From an uncultured Clostridium sp. (GTDB taxonomy: Bacteria > Bacillota > Clostridia > TANB77 > CAG-508), in the NCBI GenBank assembly GCA_947651825.1, contig CANTAQ010000011.1, positions 1-38,792 of the forward strand: a stretch of DNA of 38,792 nt, in the 5' to 3' direction. Shown here piece by piece: positions 1 through 10,000 of this stretch. The position numbers were made by a program, and so were the translations under genes. Each line of letters opens with the position of its first letter. Position 1 is the first letter of the stretch. Under the pieces are notes generated by a model. That model was not told the origin of the DNA. It did not search any database and was given only the letters and a program-made list of their open reading frames with translations.

Positions 1-125
1 TCCTTTGAATATTCTCTACATGAAATATCATGTATAATAAATTAATTATACTGGTAATGCAATTAATAGTAAATAGTGCAACTAAAAATGTAATGAAAAT
101 GTAATATAAAATAATTGCAAAATAA
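1..125 (-). promoter_or_regulatory. Promoter and leader of a pilin-like gene lying left of the window
   Basis: The first ~125 bases are nearly identical to 16634-16756, the upstream region of the prepilin-like gene ending at 16622. By that alignment the start codon of a paralogous gene should lie about a dozen bases left of position 1. Read on the minus strand it has a -35 TTTACT (68-73), a 17 bp spacer and a -10 TATAAT (45-50). Two TGTAAT boxes, written on the plus strand, lie at 89-94 and 100-105, exactly 11 bp apart. The same arrangement is seen at 16678-16738 and 32777-32837. Confidence 0.75.
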
Positions 126-177
126 AAGTATTTCAGAAAAATTGGTTAAGTGCAAATAAGGTAAGAGAATGTATTGT

Positions 178-415
178 AAATTGCAGTTTGTGTGAGGAAA
201 ATATTGATAATATCACAAATCATTATGAATTATTTTCAAACTCCGTTCTCCACCCGCTTTAATTGAAGAGAATACAACAAATGTATTGGCACGATAAGAA
301 CTAACATTAAAGCGAATCGCTTCGGCAAAAATGCTATGCATTTACGTTGCCCTGAAGCGTTAACTGGTCGAACTCGTTTTCAAATAATTATAATGATTTG
401 CTTTTATTGAAATTT
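178..415 (+). repeat. Dispersed repeat, copy A (MITE-like)
   Basis: These 238 bases match 15084-15321 with four mismatches by eye, in the same orientation. The core 216-400 is bounded by imperfect terminal inverted repeats of about 25 bp, beginning CAAATCATTAT and ending ATAATGATTTG. Inside is a second imperfect stem around 314-358 (CGCTTC..GGCAA against TTGCC..GAAGCG). No open frame is conserved. Right of the shared part the two copies differ: copy A carries, inverted, a segment that copy B has in forward orientation. A non-autonomous mobile element or a structured RNA are both possible. Confidence 0.7.
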
Positions 416-503
416 GGCTACTTTGTACTAAATTTGATTTATTTAAAATTTGCATAAAATAGTTTTGGTTACTTTGTAAAATCAATAAATTTCCAATTTT
501 CAG

Positions 504-532
504 TTGAATTTTACTGAGGAAAATGTTAAAAT
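504..532 (+). promoter_or_regulatory. prs promoter
   Basis: TTGAAT (504-509), a 17 bp spacer and TAAAAT (527-532) with an upstream TG (TGTTAAAAT). It lies 48 bases upstream of the prs start. A single reversed Spo0A-type box, TTCGACA at 548-554, lies just downstream of the expected transcription start, where a bound protein would repress. Confidence 0.55.
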
Positions 533-579
533 AAAAATGCATGAAAATTCGACAAAAAATTTTTTTTAGGAGGAATATC

Positions 580-1527
580 ATGAAAGATATTAAAATATTT
601 GCCTGTAATTCAGCAGAAGAGTTTACAAAGGAAATATGTGATACTTTAGGATTACCATTAGGACAAAAAGAAGCATTTAAATTTGCTAATGATAATAATT
701 TTGTACAATTAAAAGAAACAGTTAGAGATCAAGATGTTTTTATAGTACAAACAACAAAACCACCAGTAAATGAAAGGATTATGGAATTATTAATAACGAT
801 TGAGGCACTAAGAAGAGCATCAGCAGCAAGAATTAATGTTGTTTTACCATATTTTATGTATTCAAGATCAGATAAAAAAGACCAAGCACGTATACCAGTA
901 ACTGCTAAGCTCATGGCAACTTTATTAGAAGCAGCAGGAGCAGATAGAATAATTACATGTGACTTACATAATCCAGCAATACAAGCATATTTTGATATTA
1001 ATTGTGATAGATTAACAGCTAAACATTTATTAGAAAGATATTTTAAAAATAAAAATTTAAAAGATATAGTAGTAGTAGCAACAGATGCAGGAAGCTCAAA
1101 GAAAGCATATAAATATTCACATTTCTTTGATTGCCCATTAGCATTAATTGATAAAAGAAGAGAAGACAATAATGATAAAGCAGTAGCAACAAATATAATA
1201 GGTGATATAGAAGGAAAGACAGCTTTAATATTTGATGACGAAGTAAGTACAGCAGGAACATTAGTAGAAGCTGCAAATATTTTGAAAGAACATGGGGCAA
1301 AAGAGATATACGCAGGAGCAGCACATGGAGTTTTAGTAGGTCCTGCTATAGAAAGAATAAAAAATTCACCAATAAAAGAATTAGTAGTAACAAATACAAT
1401 TCCAATTGAACCTGAAAAAATGATAGATAAAATAAAAGTTGTTTCAATAGCACCATTATTTGCAGAAGCAATAAAGAGACTAAATGAATCACAACCATTA
1501 GGAGATTTATTTGAATATGATAAATAA
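580..1527 (+). CDS. prs: Ribose-phosphate pyrophosphokinase (PRPP synthetase)
   Basis: Transfers pyrophosphate from ATP to ribose 5-phosphate, giving PRPP for purine, pyrimidine, histidine, tryptophan and NAD synthesis in the cytosol. The 315-residue product has the usual family length. The N-terminal half carries PYFMYSRSDKKDQARIPV and the CDLHNPAIQAYF segment. The PRPP-binding loop is IFDDEVSTAGTL, a slightly divergent form of the canonical DDxxDTxGT loop. The ATG at 580 is chosen because AGGAGG at 568-573 sits 6 bases upstream; an in-frame ATG at 541 has no ribosome site. It is transcribed alone and closed by the terminator at 1536-1564. The divergent loop suggests a clostridial subtype; the function call is still firm. 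Confidence 0.95.
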   Translation: MKDIKIFACNSAEEFTKEICDTLGLPLGQKEAFKFANDNNFVQLKETVRDQDVFIVQTTKPPVNERIMELLITIEALRRASAARINVVLPYFMYSRSDKKDQARIPVTAKLMATLLEAAGADRIITCDLHNPAIQAYFDINCDRLTAKHLLERYFKNKNLKDIVVVATDAGSSKKAYKYSHFFDCPLALIDKRREDNNDKAVATNIIGDIEGKTALIFDDEVSTAGTLVEAANILKEHGAKEIYAGAAHGVLVGPAIERIKNSPIKELVVTNTIPIEPEKMIDKIKVVSIAPLFAEAIKRLNESQPLGDLFEYDK

Positions 1528-1535
1528 AAAATTTG

Positions 1536-1564
1536 AACGTCTAACTATTTGTTAGACGTTTTTG
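1536..1564. terminator. Bidirectional terminator between prs and the EAL gene
   Basis: A perfect 10 bp stem (AACGTCTAAC, loop TATTT, GTTAGACGTT) followed by Ts on the plus strand. On the minus strand the stem is followed by an AAATTTTTT stretch, so it can also end the convergent gene at 1594-3819. Confidence 0.8.
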
Positions 1565-1593
1565 TTAAATTTATTACTATATGTACAGCACAA

Positions 1594-3819
1594 TTAGTTA
1601 GCATTAAAGTAATTTTCAAACTCTTCTTTTGGAAGAGGTTTTGAATAATAATAACCTTGAATTATATCACAATTGATTTTTCTAATAAGATCAACTTGTT
1701 CTTTAGTTTCTACACCTTCTACAATTGTTTCTACACCAAGATGTTCAGCGATAAGCATTATATAATTAATAATGTTTTGATTACTATCTAAATTAGCTTG
1801 ATCAACAAATACTTTGTCGATTTTTAATATATCAAATGGCATACTTTGTATCATACTAAGTGAAGAATAGCCAGTACCAAAATCATCTATTGAAATAAGG
1901 AAGCCTTTAGCTTTTATATTATTTAATATTTTTAAAGTATCTATATTTTCATCAATAGTAGCACTTTCAGTTATTTCTAAATCAATTTTACTTCTATCTA
2001 CATTATATTTATCAGTAATTTCAACATATTTATCTATGAAGTTTTCTTCCACAAAATGTTCTTTAGAGACATTAATTGATACAGTTGGAACAAAGTTATA
2101 TTTTTCTTTCCAACTAGCCATATCTTTACAAACATGCTCAAAAATATATAAATCTAATTTTATAATAAATTTATTCTTTTCAAATAATGGAATAAATTTG
2201 CTTGGAGGAATTATTTCTCCATTTTTATACCATCTTACTAATGCTTCTGCACCAGCTAGTTTTTCACTATTAGTGAATGTTTTAGGCTGGTAAACTATTT
2301 TAAATTCTTCGTTTTTTAGAGCATCATGCATAGAAGATTCAATTTGTTGTTCTTCAAGTAGATTATTTTCAAGTAAATCGTCATAAATATAGTAATTAAC
2401 ATCATATAATCCTTTAGTTTTAGCACGTGCCATATATGCTTTATCTAAGACTTTATTTATATCTTTATCATTATTCGTAACTTGATAAATACCAATAGAT
2501 AGATTGATTGATATATCTGAGTCATCAATTTTTACTTTTGATGATTGTCTTAATAGTTTATCTATTAAATTATCTATTTTACCAGAGTAACTAAACATAG
2601 AAACAAAGATATCAGCAGATATTCTACATGTAATATTATCTTTAGGAAATGTATTTACTAGTTTTTCTCCAAGTGAATTTAAAATTTTATTGCAAAGGTC
2701 ATATCCATAAATGTTATTTAAAGCTTTGAATTTATCAATATCAATAGAGACAATATATTTATTATCAGAAGGACTTTGTAAGTATAAAGCTCCTTTTTCT
2801 TTAAATAATACTTCATTTCCAAGAGAAGTAATAGGATCTATATAAGCTACTTTATATAATTTACGATTTTGTTTTTGATTAGATATATCAATATAAATAA
2901 AGGTACCAATAACAATGAATGTTATTAAAAAGCAAAGACCCAGAGATATACCTAAAAATAAATTAAGCTCTCTTGCAATAATACTTGCAGGTGCAACAGT
3001 AACTACATACCAATCATTTTCAGCAAGTTTTTCATAGTGAATAAAGTAAGTGTTGGATTTAAATTTTGCGTCAAAAGTTCCATTTACATTATTTCTAATA
3101 TTATTTGCCATAATATCAATTCCTTCTGAATCATGAAAATCTATAAAACCATTCTGTTCTTTCATGAAGTCATAGAGATTAACATTATTTTCTGTTACTA
3201 TGTTAAAAGAATCAATTAAAATAACACCAGTATTATTTATTAAATATGTACCACCTTGCCCATTAAATAAACGTCTTGTTAATATATCTTTGTAATTTTC
3301 AGTATTAATAGTTGCAAATAAAACAAGTTCTTCATCATGAAAACTAAATGTTTTTGAATAAATATTAACTTGATTATTAGATACAGTACTTGGTCTATTT
3401 TCAGATAAATATACCTCTTTTTGATTAAAAAATTCTTCCATGTTTTCATAATTTTCAACCACAAAGCCATCACTAGTAGAACCATTACCATTTCTATCTA
3501 ATATTACAAGCCTTGTAAAATGATAGGTATCTAAATCATCATTAAATCTTTTGAAAACTTCTTCAGGAGTTTTGGCATAACCTTTGTTTATAAAATCTAC
3601 CATTTGTTGAACAAACTGTTTTTGAGTATCTATAGAATTGTTTAATTGATTAGTAGTTTGTTTGCTAAGTTCAGAAATATTATCATATGTATTTTTGTAA
3701 ATTAAGTCTCTTAAAAAATTCACATAAAAAAATGAAATCGAAATAATAACTATAAATAAAGCAATAATCCACCAAATTCTTATTTTATAACGATTACGAT
3801 ATATATCTTTAATTTTCAT
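1594..3819 (-). CDS. Membrane c-di-GMP phosphodiesterase: extracellular sensor, degenerate GGDEF, EAL
   Basis: 741 residues. A first membrane segment at about 15-36, an extracellular Cache-like sensor region of about 240 residues, a second membrane segment near 285-312, then a cytoplasmic GGDEF domain and a C-terminal EAL domain. In the GGDEF domain the signature is SADIF (about residue 400), so cyclase activity is unlikely; it may bind GTP and modulate the EAL domain. The EAL domain keeps its catalytic motifs: EAL in AGAEALVRW, the Asn of SINVS, the Glu of LEITES, IDDFGTGYSS, the Lys of LKIDKVFV, EGVET and the terminal QGYYYSKPL. It should hydrolyse c-di-GMP to pGpG in response to an external signal. 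Start ATG at 3819 follows GAGGTG. c-di-GMP often controls type IV pili, so a link with the pilin-like genes here is possible but unproven. Confidence 0.88.
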   Translation of the reverse strand: MKIKDIYRNRYKIRIWWIIALFIVIISISFFYVNFLRDLIYKNTYDNISELSKQTTNQLNNSIDTQKQFVQQMVDFINKGYAKTPEEVFKRFNDDLDTYHFTRLVILDRNGNGSTSDGFVVENYENMEEFFNQKEVYLSENRPSTVSNNQVNIYSKTFSFHDEELVLFATINTENYKDILTRRLFNGQGGTYLINNTGVILIDSFNIVTENNVNLYDFMKEQNGFIDFHDSEGIDIMANNIRNNVNGTFDAKFKSNTYFIHYEKLAENDWYVVTVAPASIIARELNLFLGISLGLCFLITFIVIGTFIYIDISNQKQNRKLYKVAYIDPITSLGNEVLFKEKGALYLQSPSDNKYIVSIDIDKFKALNNIYGYDLCNKILNSLGEKLVNTFPKDNITCRISADIFVSMFSYSGKIDNLIDKLLRQSSKVKIDDSDISINLSIGIYQVTNNDKDINKVLDKAYMARAKTKGLYDVNYYIYDDLLENNLLEEQQIESSMHDALKNEEFKIVYQPKTFTNSEKLAGAEALVRWYKNGEIIPPSKFIPLFEKNKFIIKLDLYIFEHVCKDMASWKEKYNFVPTVSINVSKEHFVEENFIDKYVEITDKYNVDRSKIDLEITESATIDENIDTLKILNNIKAKGFLISIDDFGTGYSSLSMIQSMPFDILKIDKVFVDQANLDSNQNIINYIMLIAEHLGVETIVEGVETKEQVDLIRKINCDIIQGYYYSKPLPKEEFENYFNAN

Positions 3820-3895
3820 AATTCACCTCAATAAAGTATTTATAATTGTAAAGCAAATATATCACATAATTTGTATAAAATAAACCTCTATTGGC

Positions 3896-3923
3896 AAAAA
3901 TATGTATTAAATTACATATTTTT
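3896..3923. repeat. Perfect inverted repeat in the divergent intergenic region
   Basis: AAAAATATGTA (3896-3906), a 6-base loop, TACATATTTTT (3913-3923). It lies between the divergent EAL and glucan synthase genes. It could be an operator shared by both, or a weak terminator since a T tract closes the stem. Confidence 0.5.
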
Positions 3924-4075
3924 GTTACAATTCACACCCAGATTATTTAATTGCACAATGTAAAACCATCCAGATTTTAATTTTTAATGACTTTATAAAA
4001 AATAGAACATTCTAAAAGATGGAGTGGAGTTTAAAGAGAACAGTGAATAGTAACATGTTTTTAGGAGTGAGGTTT

Positions 4076-7000
4076 GTGAATTATAATAAAAATAAATTTA
4101 TAAGTATAAAAGGTTTTATTTTAAGTAAAGAACAGATTCAAGAATATATGAGAAAATTTGCTGTAGAATATGAAATAAAAGAAAAATCATCTATAACAAC
4201 ATATCCTATTCCAAGACTTAACGACAATTTTAAATTTATAGAAAAAACATATAGTTTATTAAATGAGCATATTAAGAAAAATATAAATATATATTCAGCT
4301 GGAGAATGGCTATTAGATAATTTCTATATTATAGAAGAGACTGTAAAAAGGATTACTTCAACCTTAAATACGAAGGACTACAAAAATTTCAATAGTATTA
4401 CTAATGGCTCATATAAAGATTTTGCAAGAGTATATGTTTTGGCATCAGAGATTGTAGCTTTTACAGATAATAAAATAGATGAAGAGATACTTAAACTTAG
4501 TTTACTTTCATATGAAAGTGAGAAAAGTTTGAAAATGGAAGAAATATGGAATTTACCTATATTTTTAGAGATTAGTATAATTGAGAATATTAGAAAAATT
4601 TGTGAAAAAATATATATAAATCAAATACAAAAAGAAAGAGTGGAAGATATTGTATCAAGATTAGTTGAAAAGAAAGATACATTTAAGCAAAGCTATAAGT
4701 TAACAAAGGAAGAAGCTAACATATACAAAAACAAAAGATATTCTTTTATAGAATATATGTCATATAAATTAAAGAAATATGGGAAACAAGGAACTCCATA
4801 TTTAGATATATTAGAACAAGAAGTAAATAAAACAGGGATAACAATATCAGAAGCAATAAAAAAAGAACATGTTGATATGGCAATTCAGAAAGTTTCTATG
4901 GGAAACAGTATAACAAGTTTAAGAGAAATTAGTAGGATAAGTTTTTTGAATTTATTTGAAGAAATTAATGGCGTTGAAGAAATCCTGAAAAATGACCCTA
5001 TGGATATATATAGCAAAATGGACTATAAAACAAAGGAATACTATAGAAATTCAATAAAAGTATTATCAGATAAATCAAAAATTTCAGAAATATATATAGC
5101 AAAAAAGGTGCTAGAATTAGCACAAAATTCCAGAAATGATAAAAAGCGACACATTGGATACTATTTGATATCAGATGGGGTTAATATATTAAAAAAAGAG
5201 TTAGGAATTAAAGTAAAGAAAAAAAGGAATAAATCAAAATTATATATATTATCAGTTTTTATAGTTACAACAATATTATCAGTTTTATTTGGTTTGTATG
5301 CATATTATAAATCAAATGCGATTTTAGGAATTATACTAGGATTATTAGCATATATTCCTATTTCAGAGATTTATATACAGTTATTAAATTATATTTTAAT
5401 TAAAACTGTTAAAACAAGGTTATTGCCAAAATTAGATTTTACAAATGGAATACCAAAAGAATATGGAACAATTGTTGTAATTCCAACAATAATAAGTAAT
5501 AAAGAGAAAGTTAAAGAACTATTTAGAAAATTAGAAGTTTATTATTTAGCAAATAAAAGTGAAAATTTATATTTTGCTTTATTAGGAGACTGTACTTCAT
5601 CTAGTAATGAAGAAGAGGAATTTGATGAAGAAATTGTAAGAATAGGTATTGAAGAAGCGGAGAAATTAAATGATAAATATGGACAAAAAAAATTTAGCTT
5701 TCTATATAGAAGAAGAACGTGGAATACAGGAGAACATTGCTATTTAGGCTGGGAGCGAAAAAGAGGATTGTTATGTGAATTTAACGATTACTTGATAAAT
5801 GGAGAGAATAAATTTAGAGCCAATACTTTAGATAGAAAATTAAATATAAAGTATGTAATAACCCTAGATTCAGATACTAATTTAGTTTTAGAAACAGCTA
5901 AACAATTAGTTGGAACAATGGCACATATTTTAAATACACCTATATTAGATAAACAAAAAAATGTAATAATAGAGGGACATGCATTAATACAGCCAAGAGT
6001 AGGTGTTGAATTAAATTCAAGTAGGAAGAGCTTATTTACTAAAATATATGCTGGAGCAGGTGGAACAGATTCATATGCAAATGCAATTTCAGATGTTTAT
6101 CAGGACAATTTTGATGAAGGAATTTTTACAGGTAAGGGAATATATGATTTGAAGTTATTTCATAAAATATTGTGCAAAGAAATTCCAGAAAATAAAGTTC
6201 TTAGCCACGATTTATTAGAAGGAAGTTATTTAAGATGTGGATTAGCAAGTGATATATTATTGTTAGATGGAACACCATTTAAATATAGCAGTTATATGGC
6301 AAGAAGCCATAGATGGACAAGAGGAGATTGGCAAATATGTTCTTGGTTAAAAAGTAGGATAAAAATAAAAGATGGGACTACTAGATTAAACCCGTTAAAT
6401 CGATTATCAAAGTTTAAAATATTAGACAATTTACGAAGAAGTTTATTACCAGTTTCTACAATGATACTAATTTTAACTTCAGTTTTAAATCTTATAATTA
6501 GTAAAGAGTTTATATGGAGCATTAATATACTTGCTTTAATTTCATATAGCATGCCAACAATATTAGATTTAATTAATTATATTATATTTAAGAAAAATAT
6601 AAATCCAGAATTTATATCTGCATATAAAAATATGATAAAGGCTATTAGTGGAATAAAGGCAAGTATGTATAGAGTGTTTTTAGAAATAGCTTTTTTACCA
6701 CATAAATCATATATGATGCTAAATGCTATTATAAAAACAATTTATAGATTAAATATAAGCAAACAAAATTTATTGGAATGGATGACGTCAGAAGAAGCAG
6801 AAAGACAAAGTAAAAATACTTTAGGATCATATTATAAAAATATGATAACAAACAGCATTGTTGGAGGAGCATTAATATTTGTAGGAATAATTTATTTTAA
6901 TATATATTTAATTATAATAGGCATAATATTTGTATTGGGTCCGTTGCTAGCATACGCTGTGAGCCAAGAGTATAAAGAAATAGATGTAATAGGAAACAAA

Positions 7001-10000
7001 GAAAAAAAATATTTATTAGATATTGGAGAGAGAACATGGCAATTTTTTAGTGATAATATAAACGAAAAGAATAATTTTTTACCACCAGACAATTATCAAG
7101 AAGATAGGAAGGAAATAGTAGCATATAGGACATCATCTACTAATATAGGATTAGGACTACTTGCAGTTTGTTCAGCATATGATTTAGGATATATTGATAT
7201 AGATAAATGTTTAGATTTACTATCAAAAATGTTACAAACAATAGATAGAATGCCAAAATGGGAGGGACATTTATATAATTGGTATAATACCTTAAATCTA
7301 GAACCACTTATTCCAAGATATATATCAACAGTAGATAGTGGAAACTTTATAGGATATATGTACACGCTAAAACAGTTTCTATTGGGAATTGATAATGAAA
7401 TTTGTAGTGGATTAGTAAATATAATAGATAAAATAATAGAAAATACTAATTTTAGTATTTTATATGATTACAAGAAAAAGATTTTTTCGATAGGATTCAA
7501 TGTAGAAGAAAATAAATTAACAGATTCATATTATGATTTACTTGCATCTGAAGCCAGACAAGCTAGTTTAATAGCAATAGCAAAACATGAAGTTCCAGCA
7601 AAACATTGGAATAGTTTAAGTAGAACATTGACAACTTTAAATAAATATAAAGGCTTAGTTTCTTGGTCTGGAACTGCGTTTGAATATCTAATGCCAAATA
7701 TAAATATAAGGAGTTATAAAGGAAGTCTGTTAGATGAATCTTGCAGATTTATGGTAATGAGTCAGAAGGAATATGCTAAAAAGTTAGGAATACCATGGGG
7801 AATTTCAGAAGCAGCATTTAATTTAAGAGATTTAAATAATAATTATCAATATAAAGCTTTTGGAATTCCATGGCTTGGATTAAAAAGAGGACTAGAAGAA
7901 GACATGGTAATTTCACCATATTCAATATTTTTAAGTATGAAATATGACGTAAAAGATGCAATAGATAATTTGAAAAAATTAGAAAAAGAAAGTATGTATG
8001 ATAAATATGGATTTTATGAATCAATAGATTATACAATATCAAGATTAAAATATGGAAATATAGCAGAACCAGTAAGAACATATATGGCACATCATCAAGG
8101 GTTAATATTGCTTTCAATAAATAATTTAATAAATAAAGATATTTTAGTAAAAAGATTTAGTCAAAATCCTGAAATAGAAGCAATTGATATATTGTTACAA
8201 GAAAGAATGCCAGAAAAAGCAATTATAACAAAAGAGAAGAAAGAAAAAGTAGAAAAATTAAAGATGAAAAATTATGGAAATTATATAGAAAAAGTATATA
8301 CAAAAGTTAATAATAACTTGAACAACTGTAATGCAATTTCAAATGGAACATATACAGTTTGTAATACTATGGATGGAGCAGGATTCAGTAAGTATAAGAA
8401 TATACTTGTAAATAGATATAAAGAAACAGCAGATTATAAACAAGGTATCTTCTTCTATATAAAGAATCTAAACAACAAACAAATCTGGGAGAATACTCCA
8501 AATGGTAATAGTAAAATAATATTTGCACCAGATAAAACAGAATTCCAAAGAAGAAATGGAAATATAGATACAAAGACTAAAATAATAGTATCTCCGGAGG
8601 ATAGTGTAGAGATAAGAAGATTAGAACTTAAAAATATTGGTAATAATATAGAAACATTAGAAGTAACAAGTTGTTTTGAACCAGTACTATCAACAGATAT
8701 ACAAGATTACTCACATGCAGCATTTAATAATTTATTTTTAATATTCAGTAGAAAAGAAGATGGAAGCATTATAATAAAAAGAAAAAAACGAGGAGAAAAA
8801 CAAAAGGATGTATTTTTAGGAGTTAACCTGTATACAGAAAGCGAGATAATTGGAGATATAGAATATGAGATTGATAGGGAAAAATTTATGGGCATTGGAA
8901 ACTTTAAAACTCCAGAAAGTATTACAAATTCAAAACCATTTTCTAAGAAAATAGCATTAGTAACTGACCCAGAAGTAGCAATAAAAAAGACTATAAAAAT
9001 AATGCCAAATGAAACAATCAAGTTAGATTTAATTATATGTGTGTCATATGAGGAAGATAAAATAAATCAATTATTACAAGAGTATTCAAATATAAGTAGT
9101 ATTGAAAAAACTTTTGAATTGTCAAAAGCACACACAGAGGCAGAAAATATATATTTAGGAGTTACAGGTAAAGATATAGAGACATACCAGAAAGTATTGT
9201 CATATCTGATATTCCAAAATCCAATGAAGAAACAAATTCTAAAAAAATTACCTGAAAGAATATATTCACAAAGTGAGCTTTGGAAGTATGGGATATCAGG
9301 AGATTTACCAATATTATTAGTAAGAATAAAAGATATAAATGATATTGATATCATAGGAGAATGTTTAAAGGCAATGGAATTCTTCCGTGCTAAAAACATA
9401 AAGATAGATTTAGTAATATTAAATGAAGAAAAAAATTCATATGAGAATTATATGAAATTTGAAATAGAAGATGTTATACAAAATAAGCAATTAGCATATT
9501 TGAAGAATGTATTTGGTGGAATATTTATAATAAATAAAAAGGAAATTTCACAAAAGGATGTAGACTTATTAAGATTTAGAGCAAATTTGGAATTTGATGC
9601 AAGGTTGGGAGATATAAAGACTCAAATAAATGATTTAGAGGAAGAATATGAAAGAAACTCAAAAAGGATAGAAGAAAAGAAAAATGAACTAATATTTATA
9701 GAGGATAAGCAAGAAATTCTGATGTTTGAGGACTATAATAATTTGAAATATTATAATGATTATGGTGGATTTTCTGAAAGCGGATTGGAATATAAGATTA
9801 AATTAAACAAAGGAAATAAATTACCAACTGTATGGAGTATGGTTCTTGCAAATCCTAAATTTGGTACAGTTATAACCCAAAATTTAGGAGGATTTACTTG
9901 GGACGAAAATAGTAGATTGGGTAGAATAAGTGCTTGGAATAACAATCCTAGTATGGATATTCCATCAGAAATAATATATATAAAAGATAAAAAGACAGGA

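Noticed and set aside
360..581. Minus-strand 73-residue open frame in the left intergenic region
   Set aside because: It overlaps the repeat and the prs promoter, and has low-complexity composition without a ribosome site.
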